This document shows positions 38,630-48,388 of a stretch of 64,000 nucleotides of DNA, piece by piece. This stretch comes from Flavobacterium aquidurense. GTDB lineage: Bacteria > Bacteroidota > Bacteroidia > Flavobacteriales > Flavobacteriaceae. The notes under the pieces were generated by a model, which had not been told where the DNA came from, searched no databases, and was given only the letters and a program-made list of their open reading frames with translations. The number at the start of each line of letters is the position of its first letter. Positions within the stretch are counted from its first letter, which is position 1. The DNA is taken from assembly GCF_001404985.1 (NCBI RefSeq), contig NZ_JRLF01000008.1:103478-167477 (forward strand). Direction: 5' to 3'. The position numbers and the translations under genes are program-made.

Positions 38630-39847
38630 TTATTTAAGATGTAAGTCATATGCTCCGGCTACTTCTGTAGAAACTTCTCCCAGCCATCCGGCTTCCTGAT
38701 TGATTCCGGTATATATTTTTATGAAATCTATTCCGGGAAGTTTTACATAATTTCCGTTTTTATCTGCGGCCCAGGAAATATCAATATTTGAAGCTTCGTC
38801 ATTATTAGGGGCATTATCTGCGTAACCAAAATCGAATGATTTACCAACCCAATAATTTCCTGTACCGCTTTGATCATAAAAATTATCCTGAATTCTAGTT
38901 CCTTTCAAAGTATAAGATGCTTCAGCAATCCAGAGTGGATAATAACTTTGTTCGTGAAAAGCATTTTTAGATTTATATCCTGTAGTACCCAGATTATCCT
39001 GCCATTTGACATATTCTTTATCCATTTGCCAGAATTCCTCGCCTGCAATTGCCGCTTTGTTGGGATCAGGTTTGAAATAAGTAACACTATAATTCTTTAA
39101 GGTTGTGTTTTTAAAATATTCACTTCCTGCAATTTCATACCATTCATCATCATCCGGCTTTCCGTTTTTATTTTTGTCGTAAGCCACTACGATAATTCCG
39201 GCTTCACAAGATCCTGAACGCGCTTCACTGGCTTCACTTCCCCAAAACGCGTTTCCTAAAACCTTAAAATCGCGTCCGTTCATATTGGGGATTGTGTGAT
39301 CAAATCCCAATACAACATATCCTCCAAAACCTCCCAGGGATATGATGCTGGTATTGGAACCAACAAGTGCTTTTTTTGCTGCACTAATAATATTGGCTTC
39401 TGTATTTCCGGATACATATTGCGGAATCTCGTTTGTAAACTGCCCTATCGCCGGACGAAAATCCAATACATTTGCGATGTATTTGCTGTAAGTTCCCGTT
39501 TCTTTTGTCACATTTATAATAGAAGTATACGTTTTAACCACTCCATTATTTTCTACTTTTAAAGTCAATGGATAATTTTTTTGATATGGACTTATAAAAT
39601 CCAATGCTGCGCTTTGTGAGATTACGGAATCATTAACACTCCACGTTACCTGAGAATTTGCTGTTATATTCGGGGCTATATTCAAAACCTTAAACCGGTC
39701 GATTGTATAGGATTCTTTAAGTACTTCTACAGGAGGCTCAATTACCATATCTTCTTCATTATCAGTTCCGCAGGCAATAAATTGCAGTAAAAAAACAGAT
39801 CCTAAGATGATTTTTAAAATTTTAAAAGAATTTATTTTCGTATTCAT
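38630..39847 (-). CDS. Cell-surface lipoprotein of the B12 operon
   Basis: 405 residues with a lipobox (LLQFIAC, Cys26). A PKD-like beta-sandwich (about 45-120; VTWSVNDSVIS) precedes a larger domain (about 120-405) with an EF-hand-like calcium loop DKNKNGKPDDDEWYE near 225 and the motif FGYADNAPNND. Proteins of this type accompany BtuB/BtuG in Bacteroidota cobalamin loci. It lies 20 bases after the BtuG-like gene and 26 before the last gene. A corrinoid-binding or receptor-assisting function is inferred from context only. Confidence 0.82.
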   Translation of the reverse strand: MNTKINSFKILKIILGSVFLLQFIACGTDNEEDMVIEPPVEVLKESYTIDRFKVLNIAPNITANSQVTWSVNDSVISQSAALDFISPYQKNYPLTLKVENNGVVKTYTSIINVTKETGTYSKYIANVLDFRPAIGQFTNEIPQYVSGNTEANIISAAKKALVGSNTSIISLGGFGGYVVLGFDHTIPNMNGRDFKVLGNAFWGSEASEARSGSCEAGIIVVAYDKNKNGKPDDDEWYEIAGSEYFKNTTLKNYSVTYFKPDPNKAAIAGEEFWQMDKEYVKWQDNLGTTGYKSKNAFHEQSYYPLWIAEASYTLKGTRIQDNFYDQSGTGNYWVGKSFDFGYADNAPNNDEASNIDISWAADKNGNYVKLPGIDFIKIYTGINQEAGWLGEVSTEVAGAYDLHLK

Positions 39848-39867
39848 AAAAATTTATTTTTGTGCTT

Positions 39868-41013
39868 TTATTTTTTAGTTATAAATGCCATATGTGCAGG
39901 AATATTGCCCGCAGTAGTTTTCCATTTTAATTTGCCTTCGGGCGTAAAACAATAGATGTAACCTGTTACGACATAATTCTGGGCATCTGTGATATAAATT
40001 TCTTTTGTTTCCGGATTTACCTGAAGTCCGTACGGAATCATAATTTGTTTATCTGTTCCGTCTGTAATGACTTTATCACTAATTATTTTCTTCGTTTTTG
40101 TGTCTAAAATTCCATATGTTACTTTATTGCTGTTTGTGAGGTAACTCCACGATACACTGTAGAAATAAAGTAAATCATCTACAAGGCACATTCCGGAAAC
40201 GGGAATATCAAGCTGTAGTTTTTTCTCGTCGGTTTTACTGTCAATTACAAAAAGATTAGAAGGTATCGTATAATAATCTCCTCTTGAACTTACATAGATA
40301 TCGCCTCTGCTGTCTATTTGCATACTCGAAAGGTTTATGCCAACATCTATTTTTTTTGTTTCGGTAAAAGTTTCAAGGTCAACTACAGATACGGTTCTGT
40401 CGTAATTAGGAACTCTGTAACCGCCAGAATTTGCTACATACAATTTGCCATTGTGCACGACCATTTGTTCCGGTTGATATCCTACAGTGACTTTGCGTTT
40501 TATTTCTAATGATGTGGTATCGATCTCTGCAACAAAACCAATTTCAGCATTTGGATTAATCGCTACAGGACCTGAATACGAACTTACATAGGCTTTGTTT
40601 TTATAAAAAGCCACATAACGACAATTGGGAATATCTATTTTTTTAATGCGTTTTGCAGACCATTTATCAATTACTTCTACTTTATTCGAACAATTGATTA
40701 CGGCATAGACTTTATTGCCATATATTTTTATATCATTGCCTACATCTCCTAATTCTTTTACAACTTCAGGATTTCGTTCCGAATAAATATCTGTGGTATA
40801 GTTTCCTGTTCTGTAATTAAACACATCGATACTGGCACGGTTCATTCCCATATTGCCTTCGTTAAGAAGATAAAAACCTTCTATATTGCCATCACTTCTG
40901 GGTGCGGCAACGCTTTTGTCAGACGATGGAAAAACGGTTTCTTCTTCCCTGCAGGAAACAAAAGCCAGTACTATAAATAAGCTGAGGAATAATTTTGTGG
41001 CTGTCTTTTTCAT
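39868..41013 (-). CDS. BtuG-like beta-propeller surface lipoprotein (cobalamin capture)
   Basis: 381 residues with a lipobox (VLAFVSC, Cys21). The rest is a seven-bladed YVTN-type propeller with repeats such as GNKVYAVINCSNKVEVID, HNGKLYVANSGGY and DRTVSVVDLETFTETKKIDVG. BtuG of Bacteroides is a surface propeller lipoprotein that binds cobalamin very tightly and delivers it to BtuB. The start overlaps the BtuB stop by four bases, so the two are translationally coupled. The BtuG assignment rests on architecture and this context. Confidence 0.88.
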   Translation of the reverse strand: MKKTATKLFLSLFIVLAFVSCREEETVFPSSDKSVAAPRSDGNIEGFYLLNEGNMGMNRASIDVFNYRTGNYTTDIYSERNPEVVKELGDVGNDIKIYGNKVYAVINCSNKVEVIDKWSAKRIKKIDIPNCRYVAFYKNKAYVSSYSGPVAINPNAEIGFVAEIDTTSLEIKRKVTVGYQPEQMVVHNGKLYVANSGGYRVPNYDRTVSVVDLETFTETKKIDVGINLSSMQIDSRGDIYVSSRGDYYTIPSNLFVIDSKTDEKKLQLDIPVSGMCLVDDLLYFYSVSWSYLTNSNKVTYGILDTKTKKIISDKVITDGTDKQIMIPYGLQVNPETKEIYITDAQNYVVTGYIYCFTPEGKLKWKTTAGNIPAHMAFITKK

Positions 41014-43058
41014 AGCTCAATACTGATTATAAATTTTAGCGTACGTCCCGGCATCGGATAATTATAAATTACTTCGTACTGTTGATTGAGAACATTGTTG
41101 AGTTCTATTGCGCCTTTCATTTTGTAATGTTCAAAAGCAAAAGATTTCTGTACTGCCAGATCATGCGTGTACCAAGGCTGCACTTCGTTGACTTTTATAT
41201 TATTGACGTTACCATTGTATCGTTTCCCTACGTATATAAAACTGTAGTTAAAATTCCAGGTTTTGTAATCTGCATTTAGAATTCCGGATCCGCTATGCCA
41301 CGGTGTGTAAGGAATCTGGTCTCCGTAAGATGATAATTCCAAGCCTGCAAATTTGGTATAATCACGACTTTCTGAATAGGTATAAGTAAGATTGGTTGTC
41401 AGGTTTACGTTGTCAATATGCATTCCCATATTAAGTACGGTTTCAATTCCTTTTCCTTTTACCTGCCCAATATTGGTCATCATCCATCGGAACAAGTTTC
41501 CTGTTGGCGCAGCTACAATTTTATCTTTGGTATTGGTGTAATATCCATCAACCTGAAAGGACAGTTTATCAAAAAAACCTTTTTCTACCACTATATTATA
41601 GGTAAAACCAACATCATATTGGTTCATATATTCTGGCCTTAAAGTACTAGAACCAACCATTGTATAGTATAAATCATTAAAAGTGGGCATTCTGAAAATA
41701 CGTTTTGCAAATGCCCTGACATTAAAATCGTAAGCTTTAAAAGGCGTATATCCTAAAAATAATGCTGGAGTAAATTCGGTTTTATCCGGTGCTTTTGCAT
41801 TATACCGCACTTCTTCCTGAACATGAGTTCCTACAATACTACCCAAAGCCTTAAATGCACCTAATCTGTAAGAACTTGCCAGAGAAAATAATGCCGTATA
41901 ACGCTCAGGAAATGAAAATTGGGTTTGTATGCCTCTTCGGGTTGCATTTAGCCTGTTGTACTGAAAATCTGTAGACAGTGAAATATCCCAAGTGGGTAAT
42001 ATACTGTACATATTAACTGCTGAAACATAATATTCCTGCTGGAAATAACTGTCATCAGATTGTGCACCTTCGGTAACGGTTTCTCCTAATATATTGGTAG
42101 TATCCCTGGCTACATAATGGGTATAATCATACGCATATTTTGCTTTGGCCTGAAATTTATATCTTTTAGTAAAATCTTTAATTAAAGTTCCCTGTGCAAA
42201 AAAATTCTTGTCGTATTGTCTGAAACCGTCTGAAAATTTATTCTCTACAATTGCTCCCGGAGCGCCTCTTTCTGAATCATAATAATATACTTTGGCGTCC
42301 CAGGAACCATTATTCATTTTTCCGTAAAGACCGGATTCAAATCTTAAGGCTTCTATATCACTGTTCATTCTGGTGGCAGTAGTATCATAAGCTGTGGTAC
42401 CATCCAGATTTTTTCTTTTATACCTAAATTTATATTGTCCGTTAGACTTAATATATTCTGAGCTTACACTCAGACTTACTTTATCACTTAATTTTTGTTC
42501 TAGTCTAAACGACGGATCAAAGTAATTGATCGACATGGTTTTGAACCTAACTAACAAATTTGTTTTTTTATCACCATCAAAAACAGGTCTTTTGGTTCTT
42601 AAGTAAATGGTAGATGCCGCAGAAAAATCTTTAGCCGACTGAAAAATTTCACTTTTTTGTCCGTTGTACATCGTCAGGGATTCCATATCATCGAGAGAAT
42701 ATTTGCCTAAATCCGTAACTCCGTTTTGGGCATTTCCCAGTTGTACACCATCATAAAAAACACCTACATGATGCGTACCCATGTTACGGACATCTACAGT
42801 TTTAAGTCCGCCAAGTCCGCCATAATCCTTAATTTGAACTCCCGCAAAATATCTCAGGGCATCAGCGACGTTATGGCTGGCTAAATTTTCGAGTAATTTT
42901 CCTGAAAGGCTTTGTACCGGAATCACTTCCTGATACGGTTTTCCTTTTAGGATTACTTCTTTTAAAACCCGCAAACTATCGTTAGATACTTGTGAATGAA
43001 TCACAAACGGAACAAAAAATATAAAAATGAATAAGAGTATTTTTTTTGTATTATACAT
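41010..43058 (-). CDS. btuB: BtuB-like TonB-dependent cobalamin receptor
   Basis: 682 residues from the ATG at 43058, chosen because it starts the signal peptide (MYNTKKILLFIFIFFVPFVI, cleaved near HSQ); an upstream ATG at 43106 would precede the signal with 16 extra residues. After a TonB-box-like LKEVILKG, the plug (about 45-155; GGLGGLKTVDVRNMGTHHVG) and a 22-strand barrel follow, ending ISIEL. The cobalamin riboswitch upstream identifies the substrate class. It brings vitamin B12 or related corrinoids across the outer membrane, with BtuG-like lipoproteins outside. No inner-membrane BtuCDF genes are present here. Confidence 0.93.
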   Translation of the reverse strand: MYNTKKILLFIFIFFVPFVIHSQVSNDSLRVLKEVILKGKPYQEVIPVQSLSGKLLENLASHNVADALRYFAGVQIKDYGGLGGLKTVDVRNMGTHHVGVFYDGVQLGNAQNGVTDLGKYSLDDMESLTMYNGQKSEIFQSAKDFSAASTIYLRTKRPVFDGDKKTNLLVRFKTMSINYFDPSFRLEQKLSDKVSLSVSSEYIKSNGQYKFRYKRKNLDGTTAYDTTATRMNSDIEALRFESGLYGKMNNGSWDAKVYYYDSERGAPGAIVENKFSDGFRQYDKNFFAQGTLIKDFTKRYKFQAKAKYAYDYTHYVARDTTNILGETVTEGAQSDDSYFQQEYYVSAVNMYSILPTWDISLSTDFQYNRLNATRRGIQTQFSFPERYTALFSLASSYRLGAFKALGSIVGTHVQEEVRYNAKAPDKTEFTPALFLGYTPFKAYDFNVRAFAKRIFRMPTFNDLYYTMVGSSTLRPEYMNQYDVGFTYNIVVEKGFFDKLSFQVDGYYTNTKDKIVAAPTGNLFRWMMTNIGQVKGKGIETVLNMGMHIDNVNLTTNLTYTYSESRDYTKFAGLELSSYGDQIPYTPWHSGSGILNADYKTWNFNYSFIYVGKRYNGNVNNIKVNEVQPWYTHDLAVQKSFAFEHYKMKGAIELNNVLNQQYEVIYNYPMPGRTLKFIISIEL

Positions 43059-43184
43059 CACTGATTTAATTAAATAAATTCCGTGGCTGTACCTATCAAA
43101 AAGCAAAAAGAGAGAATCCCGTTATACAATAACAGGTCAATTTCTTGTTGTTCAACTTTATTCCACGAAAGTCTTAAACTATGT

Positions 43185-43382
43185 GATTGTGGCAGGTCTC
43201 CTGACTTATTCTATCTTTAAAACAACCTTCTCATCCGCGTTGGCGAACAATGGCATTAGTAACGTTTAAAGACTTATATAGAACTTACAGTAGCGGGTCT
43301 GCTCAGGATTTACACCTGATTCCCTTTTAACTGTTACTTTTGAATTACTTTCAAAAACAACAGACCAAAATCTGGTGCAAAT
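43185..43382 (-). ncRNA. Cobalamin (AdoCbl) riboswitch
   Basis: On the minus strand the conserved blocks appear in the right order: AAAAGGGAATCAGGTGTAAA, TCCTGAGCAGACCCGCTACT, GT; then GCCATTG, GCGGATGAGAAGGT; and finally the B12 box AAGTCAGGAGACCTGCC (43192-43208). This is the standard cobalamin riboswitch architecture. It ends about 125 bases before the btuB ATG, leaving room for an expression platform. It should shut the operon off when cobalamin is plentiful. Confidence 0.96.
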
Positions 43383-43616
43383 ATATAATTATCTTTAGAA
43401 AGAATAAAAGTTATTGTATAATATTATGATTCTTTCAATAAAAAAAGAATTCCACTACATAATATGCAAAATCATACTAACGATAATTTCTAAACTAAAT
43501 GCATTACAAATACATTTCCTCGCCTATCTAAATTGATGCATTACATGAAAATTTTAAAATAAACTCTTCTTAATATTATAACTACTTCTTAAATTTAATA
43601 GTTAAATTGCTGTAGT

Positions 43617-44747
43617 ATGAAAACAAATCCGGATGTACTTATTATTGGTGGAGGCCTTGCTGGTTTGGCTGGAGCTTTACACTTATCCCAGAAGGGATTA
43701 AAAGTAATACTGATCGAAAAATCAGGTTATCCCAAACATAAAGTATGCGGCGAATATGTTTCTAATGAAATCCTGCCCTATCTAAAATGGCTTAACGCCG
43801 ATGTTTCAAAATTAGGTCCCACAATTATTTCTAAATTTCAATTTTCAACACGTAACGGAAAAATGGCTTTGGCAAATCTTCCGTTAGGAGGTTTTGGCAT
43901 CAGCAGATATGAACTGGATAATTTTCTTTATCAAAAAGCAATCGAGAATGGCTGTACTATTATCAATGAAACGGTTACCACAGTTTCTTTCGATAATGAT
44001 TTGTTTACAATTACAACTCCAAGTCAAATTTTAAAGGCAAAAATAGTTCTGGGTGCTTATGGTAAACGATCAAATATTGATCAGGTATTATCGCGTGATT
44101 TCTTTATTAAAAAATCACCTTGGTTAGCTGTTAAGGCTCATTATAAAGGTACTCTCGATAATGATGTTGTCGCGCTTCATAATTTTCAAGGCGGATATTG
44201 CGGGGTTTCAAAAGTTGAAAATGATATTATAAACATTTGTTATCTGGCAGATTATGCTACTTTTAAGCAATATAAAAACATCGAAGATTATCAGCAAAAT
44301 GTATTGTATAAAAACAAGCATCTTAAAACTGTTTTCGAAAATAGTTCCCTCCTTTTTGATAAACCAATCACAATAAGCCAAATCTCTTTTGATAAAAAGC
44401 TGCCTGTTGAAAATCATATATTAATGGTTGGCGACACGGCAGGACTTATTCACCCTTTATGTGGCAACGGAATGGCTATGGCAATACACAGCGCTAAAAT
44501 AGCATCAGAATTAATATTGGATTTCTATAATGGAAAAATTAAATCACGGGAAGAACTGGAAAAAAAATACAAGCAAGACTGGAAAAAACATTTTGGTAAA
44601 CGCATATTTATGGGTAGGATTTTAGCAAAAGTTTTAAGAAACAAAACGATTACAAATGCTTTAATTACAATTACGGTTGCACTGCCTAAACTTCTGCCCG
44701 CAATAATAAAACAAACACATGGTAAATCCATATCGATAAATTCATGA
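43617..44747 (+). CDS. FAD-dependent oxidoreductase/monooxygenase of the polyketide operon
   Basis: 376 residues. FAD is bound through GGGLAGLAGALHL (near 11-23), and the later GD motif is VGDTAGLIHPLCGNGM (near 270-285), as in geranylgeranyl reductase-like and aromatic hydroxylase-like flavoproteins; HKVCGEYVSNE (near 41-51) is also typical. It could hydroxylate the polyketide ring or reduce a double bond. It is the first gene of the operon, and its stop overlaps the start of the methyltransferase (ATGA). The placement resembles the SrsC-type oxygenase next to type III PKS genes in Streptomyces. Confidence 0.9.
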   Translation: MKTNPDVLIIGGGLAGLAGALHLSQKGLKVILIEKSGYPKHKVCGEYVSNEILPYLKWLNADVSKLGPTIISKFQFSTRNGKMALANLPLGGFGISRYELDNFLYQKAIENGCTIINETVTTVSFDNDLFTITTPSQILKAKIVLGAYGKRSNIDQVLSRDFFIKKSPWLAVKAHYKGTLDNDVVALHNFQGGYCGVSKVENDIINICYLADYATFKQYKNIEDYQQNVLYKNKHLKTVFENSSLLFDKPITISQISFDKKLPVENHILMVGDTAGLIHPLCGNGMAMAIHSAKIASELILDFYNGKIKSREELEKKYKQDWKKHFGKRIFMGRILAKVLRNKTITNALITITVALPKLLPAIIKQTHGKSISINS

Positions 44748-45457
44748 GCATAAATACCAAATACAGAACACAGGAAACTGAGATTATGGATGATTTTTTT
44801 CTGGAGGGAAAAGAATTACAGGAAGCTCTTGATAAAATTGCCCACATCAATCAATTATTAGGAGGCAATAAACTTACGTTGCACGGAATAAAAAAATTAT
44901 TAAAAAAAACAGATACTTCTCAGGTAATCACAATTGCAGATATAGGATGCGGAAATGGTGATATGCTGCGAATGATGGCTGATTACGGAAAAAAGAATAA
45001 TCTCGACTTTAAACTTATTGGTATAGATGCAAATGCTTTTACGGTTAATTATGCGCAATCATTATCATCCCAATACCCAAATATTGAATATATGTGTATG
45101 GATATTTTCAGTGATGATTTTGACTTGATTCAATATGATATTGTTTTGTGTACGCTTACATTACATCATTTTTCTGATGAACAAATATTAAATATAATTA
45201 CTACCTTTAATAGCAATGCCAGGATTGGGATTGTTATTAACGATTTACATCGCAGTACATTAGCCTATCGTCTCTTTGAATTGATTTGTATTATTTTTAA
45301 TTTAAACAGAATGTCTCGTGAAGATGGTCTTGTATCTATATTAAGGGGATTTAAGAAAAAGGAACTGGAGGATTTCTCCAAAAAACTAAATTTAAAAAAC
45401 TATACCATAAACTGGAAATGGGCTTTTCGTTACCAATGGATAATTGCTAAAAAATGA
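44744..45457 (+). CDS. SAM-dependent methyltransferase of the polyketide operon
   Basis: 237 residues, class I Rossmann methyltransferase. SAM-binding motif I is IADIGCGNGDML (near 64-75), the acidic residue is IGIDAN, and the later motif is YDIVLCTLTLHHFSDEQI. The C-terminal half holds a hydrophobic helix (LAYRLFELICIIFNL) suggesting lipid association. It likely methylates the alkyl-phenol or pyrone product on O or C. Overlaps of four bases with both neighbours show tight translational coupling. Similar methyltransferases accompany type III PKS genes in phenolic-lipid clusters. Confidence 0.92.
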   Translation: MSINTKYRTQETEIMDDFFLEGKELQEALDKIAHINQLLGGNKLTLHGIKKLLKKTDTSQVITIADIGCGNGDMLRMMADYGKKNNLDFKLIGIDANAFTVNYAQSLSSQYPNIEYMCMDIFSDDFDLIQYDIVLCTLTLHHFSDEQILNIITTFNSNARIGIVINDLHRSTLAYRLFELICIIFNLNRMSREDGLVSILRGFKKKELEDFSKKLNLKNYTINWKWAFRYQWIIAKK

Positions 45458-46506
45458 GTGTAAAAATTATAACTGTTGCTAAGCAACTACCCCAATATTC
45501 GCGTAAAACTGCAGATATACTTCCGTTTCTGGATATTTGGCTGCAGGGACAGGACGAACGTTTTATAAAAAAAGTAAAAAAAATATTTGAAGGAGCAGCG
45601 GTAGACAAGCGCTACTCTATTATGGATCCCGAAGAGGTTTTTACTGCAACATCTTTTGAAGACAAAAATGATATATACAGTCGCGAAGTTATTATTTTGG
45701 GCGAGCAGGTATTGCAAAATGCACTAGATAAATCAGGCTGGGACCCGCAAACGCTTGATTATATTATTACGGTTAGCTGTACCGGAATTATGATTCCGTC
45801 ATTAGATGCTTACCTCATCAATAAAATGAAACTGAGACAGGATATTGTTCGGCTTCCAGTGACCGAAATGGGTTGTGCTGCCGGAATATCAGGTATTATT
45901 TATGCTAAAAATTTCCTGAAAGCAAATCCCGGAAAACGTGCTGCAGTTATAGCGGTTGAATCTCCTACTGCAACATTTCAGCTGGACGATTTTTCTATGC
46001 CCAATATTGTGAGTGCTGCAATTTTTGGCGATGGAGCTGTCTGTGCCCTGCTATCCTCTTATGAAGAAGATCAGGGACCAGAAATTCTGGATGAAGAAAT
46101 GTATCATTTTTATGATGCAGAGCATATGATGGGATTTAAATTGACCAATAGTGGTTTGCAAATGGTACTGGATATTGAAGTTCCGGATACAATTGCTTCT
46201 CATTTTGGCGATATAATTCACCCGTTCCTGAAAAAAAACAATCTTGAAATTCAGGATATTGACCATATGATATTTCATCCGGGCGGAAAAAAAATAGTTA
46301 CAACGGTTGAATCTCTGTTCTCCGGATTGGGTAAAAATATCGATCATACAAAAGAAGTGCTTAAGCAATATGGCAATATGTCGAGTGCAACGGTTTTATA
46401 TGTTTTAGAACGTATTATGGATGGAAATCCGGAATCCGGAGAAAGAGGATTAATGTTAAGTTTTGGTCCGGGATTTTCGGCTCAACGCGTTTTATTACAA
46501 TGGTAA
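45454..46506 (+). CDS. Type III polyketide synthase (chalcone synthase family)
   Basis: 350 residues. The thiolase-fold triad is Cys141 (VTEMGCAAGISG), His275 (FHPGGKKI) and Asn308 (YGNMSSAT), and the family signature SFGPGFSAQ closes the fold. Type III synthases load an acyl starter and extend it with malonyl-CoA to resorcinols, pyrones or related rings. Because ketosynthase, dehydratase and carrier-protein genes follow, the starter may be a special ACP-bound acyl chain, as for alkylresorcinol synthases. The product cannot be fixed from sequence. Confidence 0.95.
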   Translation: MSVKIITVAKQLPQYSRKTADILPFLDIWLQGQDERFIKKVKKIFEGAAVDKRYSIMDPEEVFTATSFEDKNDIYSREVIILGEQVLQNALDKSGWDPQTLDYIITVSCTGIMIPSLDAYLINKMKLRQDIVRLPVTEMGCAAGISGIIYAKNFLKANPGKRAAVIAVESPTATFQLDDFSMPNIVSAAIFGDGAVCALLSSYEEDQGPEILDEEMYHFYDAEHMMGFKLTNSGLQMVLDIEVPDTIASHFGDIIHPFLKKNNLEIQDIDHMIFHPGGKKIVTTVESLFSGLGKNIDHTKEVLKQYGNMSSATVLYVLERIMDGNPESGERGLMLSFGPGFSAQRVLLQW

Positions 46507-46539
46507 TATTTGTGTGTTGATTATTGTTATATAAAATTA

Positions 46540-46605
46540 GACGCAGATTTTACTGATTCGCCACGCGAAGACGCGGATTAAAACAGATTTAATTAATTTA
46601 AAATA
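46540..46605. repeat. Dispersed CGCAGATTT-type repeat inside the polyketide operon
   Basis: In the 160-base gap between the polyketide synthase and dehydratase genes: GACGCAGATTTTACTGATTC, then CGCGAAGACGCGGATTAAAA and CAGATTTAATTAATTT. It resembles the element at 24.8 kb. It is the only sizeable gap in the operon, so it may mark an insertion or a second transcription start. Confidence 0.45.
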
Positions 46606-46666
46606 TTGAAATTTTGTTTACTTCAAATTAAAAAAAAATCCGTTTTATAAGCGTTCAACTTATTAA

Positions 46667-47116
46667 ATGAAACAAATTATGACTTTAAAAAATATTTTAG
46701 CAAAATTACCGTACAGTAAACCTTTTTTGTTTGTAGATGAATTACTTCATGCAGATGAAAACAGTGTTACGGGAACTTATACTTATACCGAAGATCTTGA
46801 TTTTTATAAAGGTCATTTTAAAGATAATCCCGTAACTCCGGGTGTAATTTTAACCGAAACCATGGCGCAGATTGGTATGGTTTGTCTGGGAATTTATTTG
46901 CTGGGTGATGCTTTTAATAAGGAAACTGTTATTGCTTTTACATCGGCAGATATGCAGTTTTTAAAACCTGTTTATCCAAACGAAAAAGTTACGGTAACTT
47001 CACATAAATCCTTTTTCAGGTTTGGAAAACTGAAGTGTGATGTAATTATGAAAAACGAAGCAGGTCAAGAAGTCTGCAAAGGCATATTGGCCGGAATGAT
47101 CACGAACAAATTATGA
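46667..47116 (+). CDS. FabZ/FabA-like 3-hydroxyacyl-ACP dehydratase
   Basis: 149 residues, single hot-dog fold. The catalytic His50 lies in GHFKDNPVTPGV and Glu64 in LTETMAQIG, matching FabZ. An ATG four codons later (46679) is an alternative start. It would dehydrate a 3-hydroxyacyl-ACP made with the ketosynthase next to it. Its stop overlaps the ketosynthase start by four bases. No ketoreductase is present in the operon, so that step must come from the housekeeping pathway or be absent. Confidence 0.9.
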   Translation: MKQIMTLKNILAKLPYSKPFLFVDELLHADENSVTGTYTYTEDLDFYKGHFKDNPVTPGVILTETMAQIGMVCLGIYLLGDAFNKETVIAFTSADMQFLKPVYPNEKVTVTSHKSFFRFGKLKCDVIMKNEAGQEVCKGILAGMITNKL

Positions 47117-48387
47117 GCAAGAGAGTTGTAATAACAGGTTTAGGCGTGGCGGCTCCAAATGGGGTTGGTATTCCTGCGTTTACACACGCCATAAAAAACG
47201 GATTATCAGGCATAAGACATGATGCCCAATTACAGGAATTACAGTTTTCGTGTCAGATTGCGGGTCAACCAGAAGTTTCGGATGAACTTAAAAATCAATA
47301 TTTTACTGAGCTTGAATTACGCGGATTTAATAGTACCGGAATTCTTTATGGTGTTATTGCCGGAATTGAAGCCTGGAAAAATGCCGGATTACCAATAGAA
47401 AACAACGAAGAACCGGATTGGGACAGCGGAACTATTTTTGGGTCCGGAACTTCCGGAATCGATAAATTTCGCGAAAGCATTTACAAAATAGACGAATTAC
47501 AAACCCGCAGATTGGGCAGTACTGTTGTAGCCCAAACCATGAATAGTGGGGTAAGTGCTTATCTGGGAGGAAAATTAGGACTAGGCAATCAGGTTACTAC
47601 AAATTCATCTGCTTGTGCAACAGGAACAGAAGCTATTATGATGGCATATGACCGTATACAATCCGGACAGGCAAAAAGAATACTCGCAGGAAGTACCGGT
47701 GACAGCGGTCCTTATATTTGGGCAGGTTTTGATGCTTTACGGGTTTGCAGTTCTAAATATAATGAAACGCCTGAACAAGGTTCACGCCCTATGAGTGCAA
47801 CTGCAGCAGGTTTTGTACCCGGCAGCGGAGCTGGAGCATTAGTTATAGAGGAACTGGAAAGTGCCCTGAAACGTGGTGCGACAATTTATGCCGAAATATT
47901 AGGCGGAAATGTAAACTCAGGAGGACAACGCGGTAACGGAAGTATGACGGCTCCTAATAGCACTGCGGTTCAGCAATGTATTAAAAGTGCTATCAATAAC
48001 TCCGGAATTTCAGCTAATGATATCGATGCTATAAATGGGCACCTTACTGCAACTACAAAAGACAGCCTGGAAATCGAAAACTGGACGAAAGCATTAAATC
48101 GAAACGGCAAAGATTTTCCTTATATCAATTCTCTAAAAAGCATGACGGGACATTGTCTTAGCGCCGCCGGAAGCATCGAAAGTATAGCTGCCGTTTTGCA
48201 ATTATATGAAGGTTTTATTTTTGGTAACATAAATTGCGAAGATCTTCATCCTGAAATTACGGAACTTGTATCAGCATCAAAAATACCTTTAAAAACAATA
48301 AACACTAATCCGAAGATAATTGCTAAGGCAAGCTTTGGTTTTGGTGACGTAAATGCGTGTATAATATTTAAAAAATTTGATAATTAA
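47113..48387 (+). CDS. Beta-ketoacyl-ACP synthase (FabF/KAS II type)
   Basis: 424 residues. The triad is Cys168 (SSACATGTEAI), His310 (NGHLTATTKDSLE) and His347 (SMTGHCLSAAGS), the arrangement of elongating KAS II enzymes. NGHLTATTKD differs from the usual NAHGTGTxxND, so specificity may be altered. It condenses malonyl-ACP onto a growing chain, probably on the dedicated ACP encoded next. Homologous ketosynthases occur in aryl-polyene and phenolic-lipid pathways. Confidence 0.93.
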   Translation: MSKRVVITGLGVAAPNGVGIPAFTHAIKNGLSGIRHDAQLQELQFSCQIAGQPEVSDELKNQYFTELELRGFNSTGILYGVIAGIEAWKNAGLPIENNEEPDWDSGTIFGSGTSGIDKFRESIYKIDELQTRRLGSTVVAQTMNSGVSAYLGGKLGLGNQVTTNSSACATGTEAIMMAYDRIQSGQAKRILAGSTGDSGPYIWAGFDALRVCSSKYNETPEQGSRPMSATAAGFVPGSGAGALVIEELESALKRGATIYAEILGGNVNSGGQRGNGSMTAPNSTAVQQCIKSAINNSGISANDIDAINGHLTATTKDSLEIENWTKALNRNGKDFPYINSLKSMTGHCLSAAGSIESIAAVLQLYEGFIFGNINCEDLHPEITELVSASKIPLKTINTNPKIIAKASFGFGDVNACIIFKKFDN

Positions 48388-48388
48388 T

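Noticed and set aside
48377..48388. TTG start for the acyl carrier protein
   Set aside because: An ATG 12 bases later gives the normal ACP length, and TTG starts are uncommon here.
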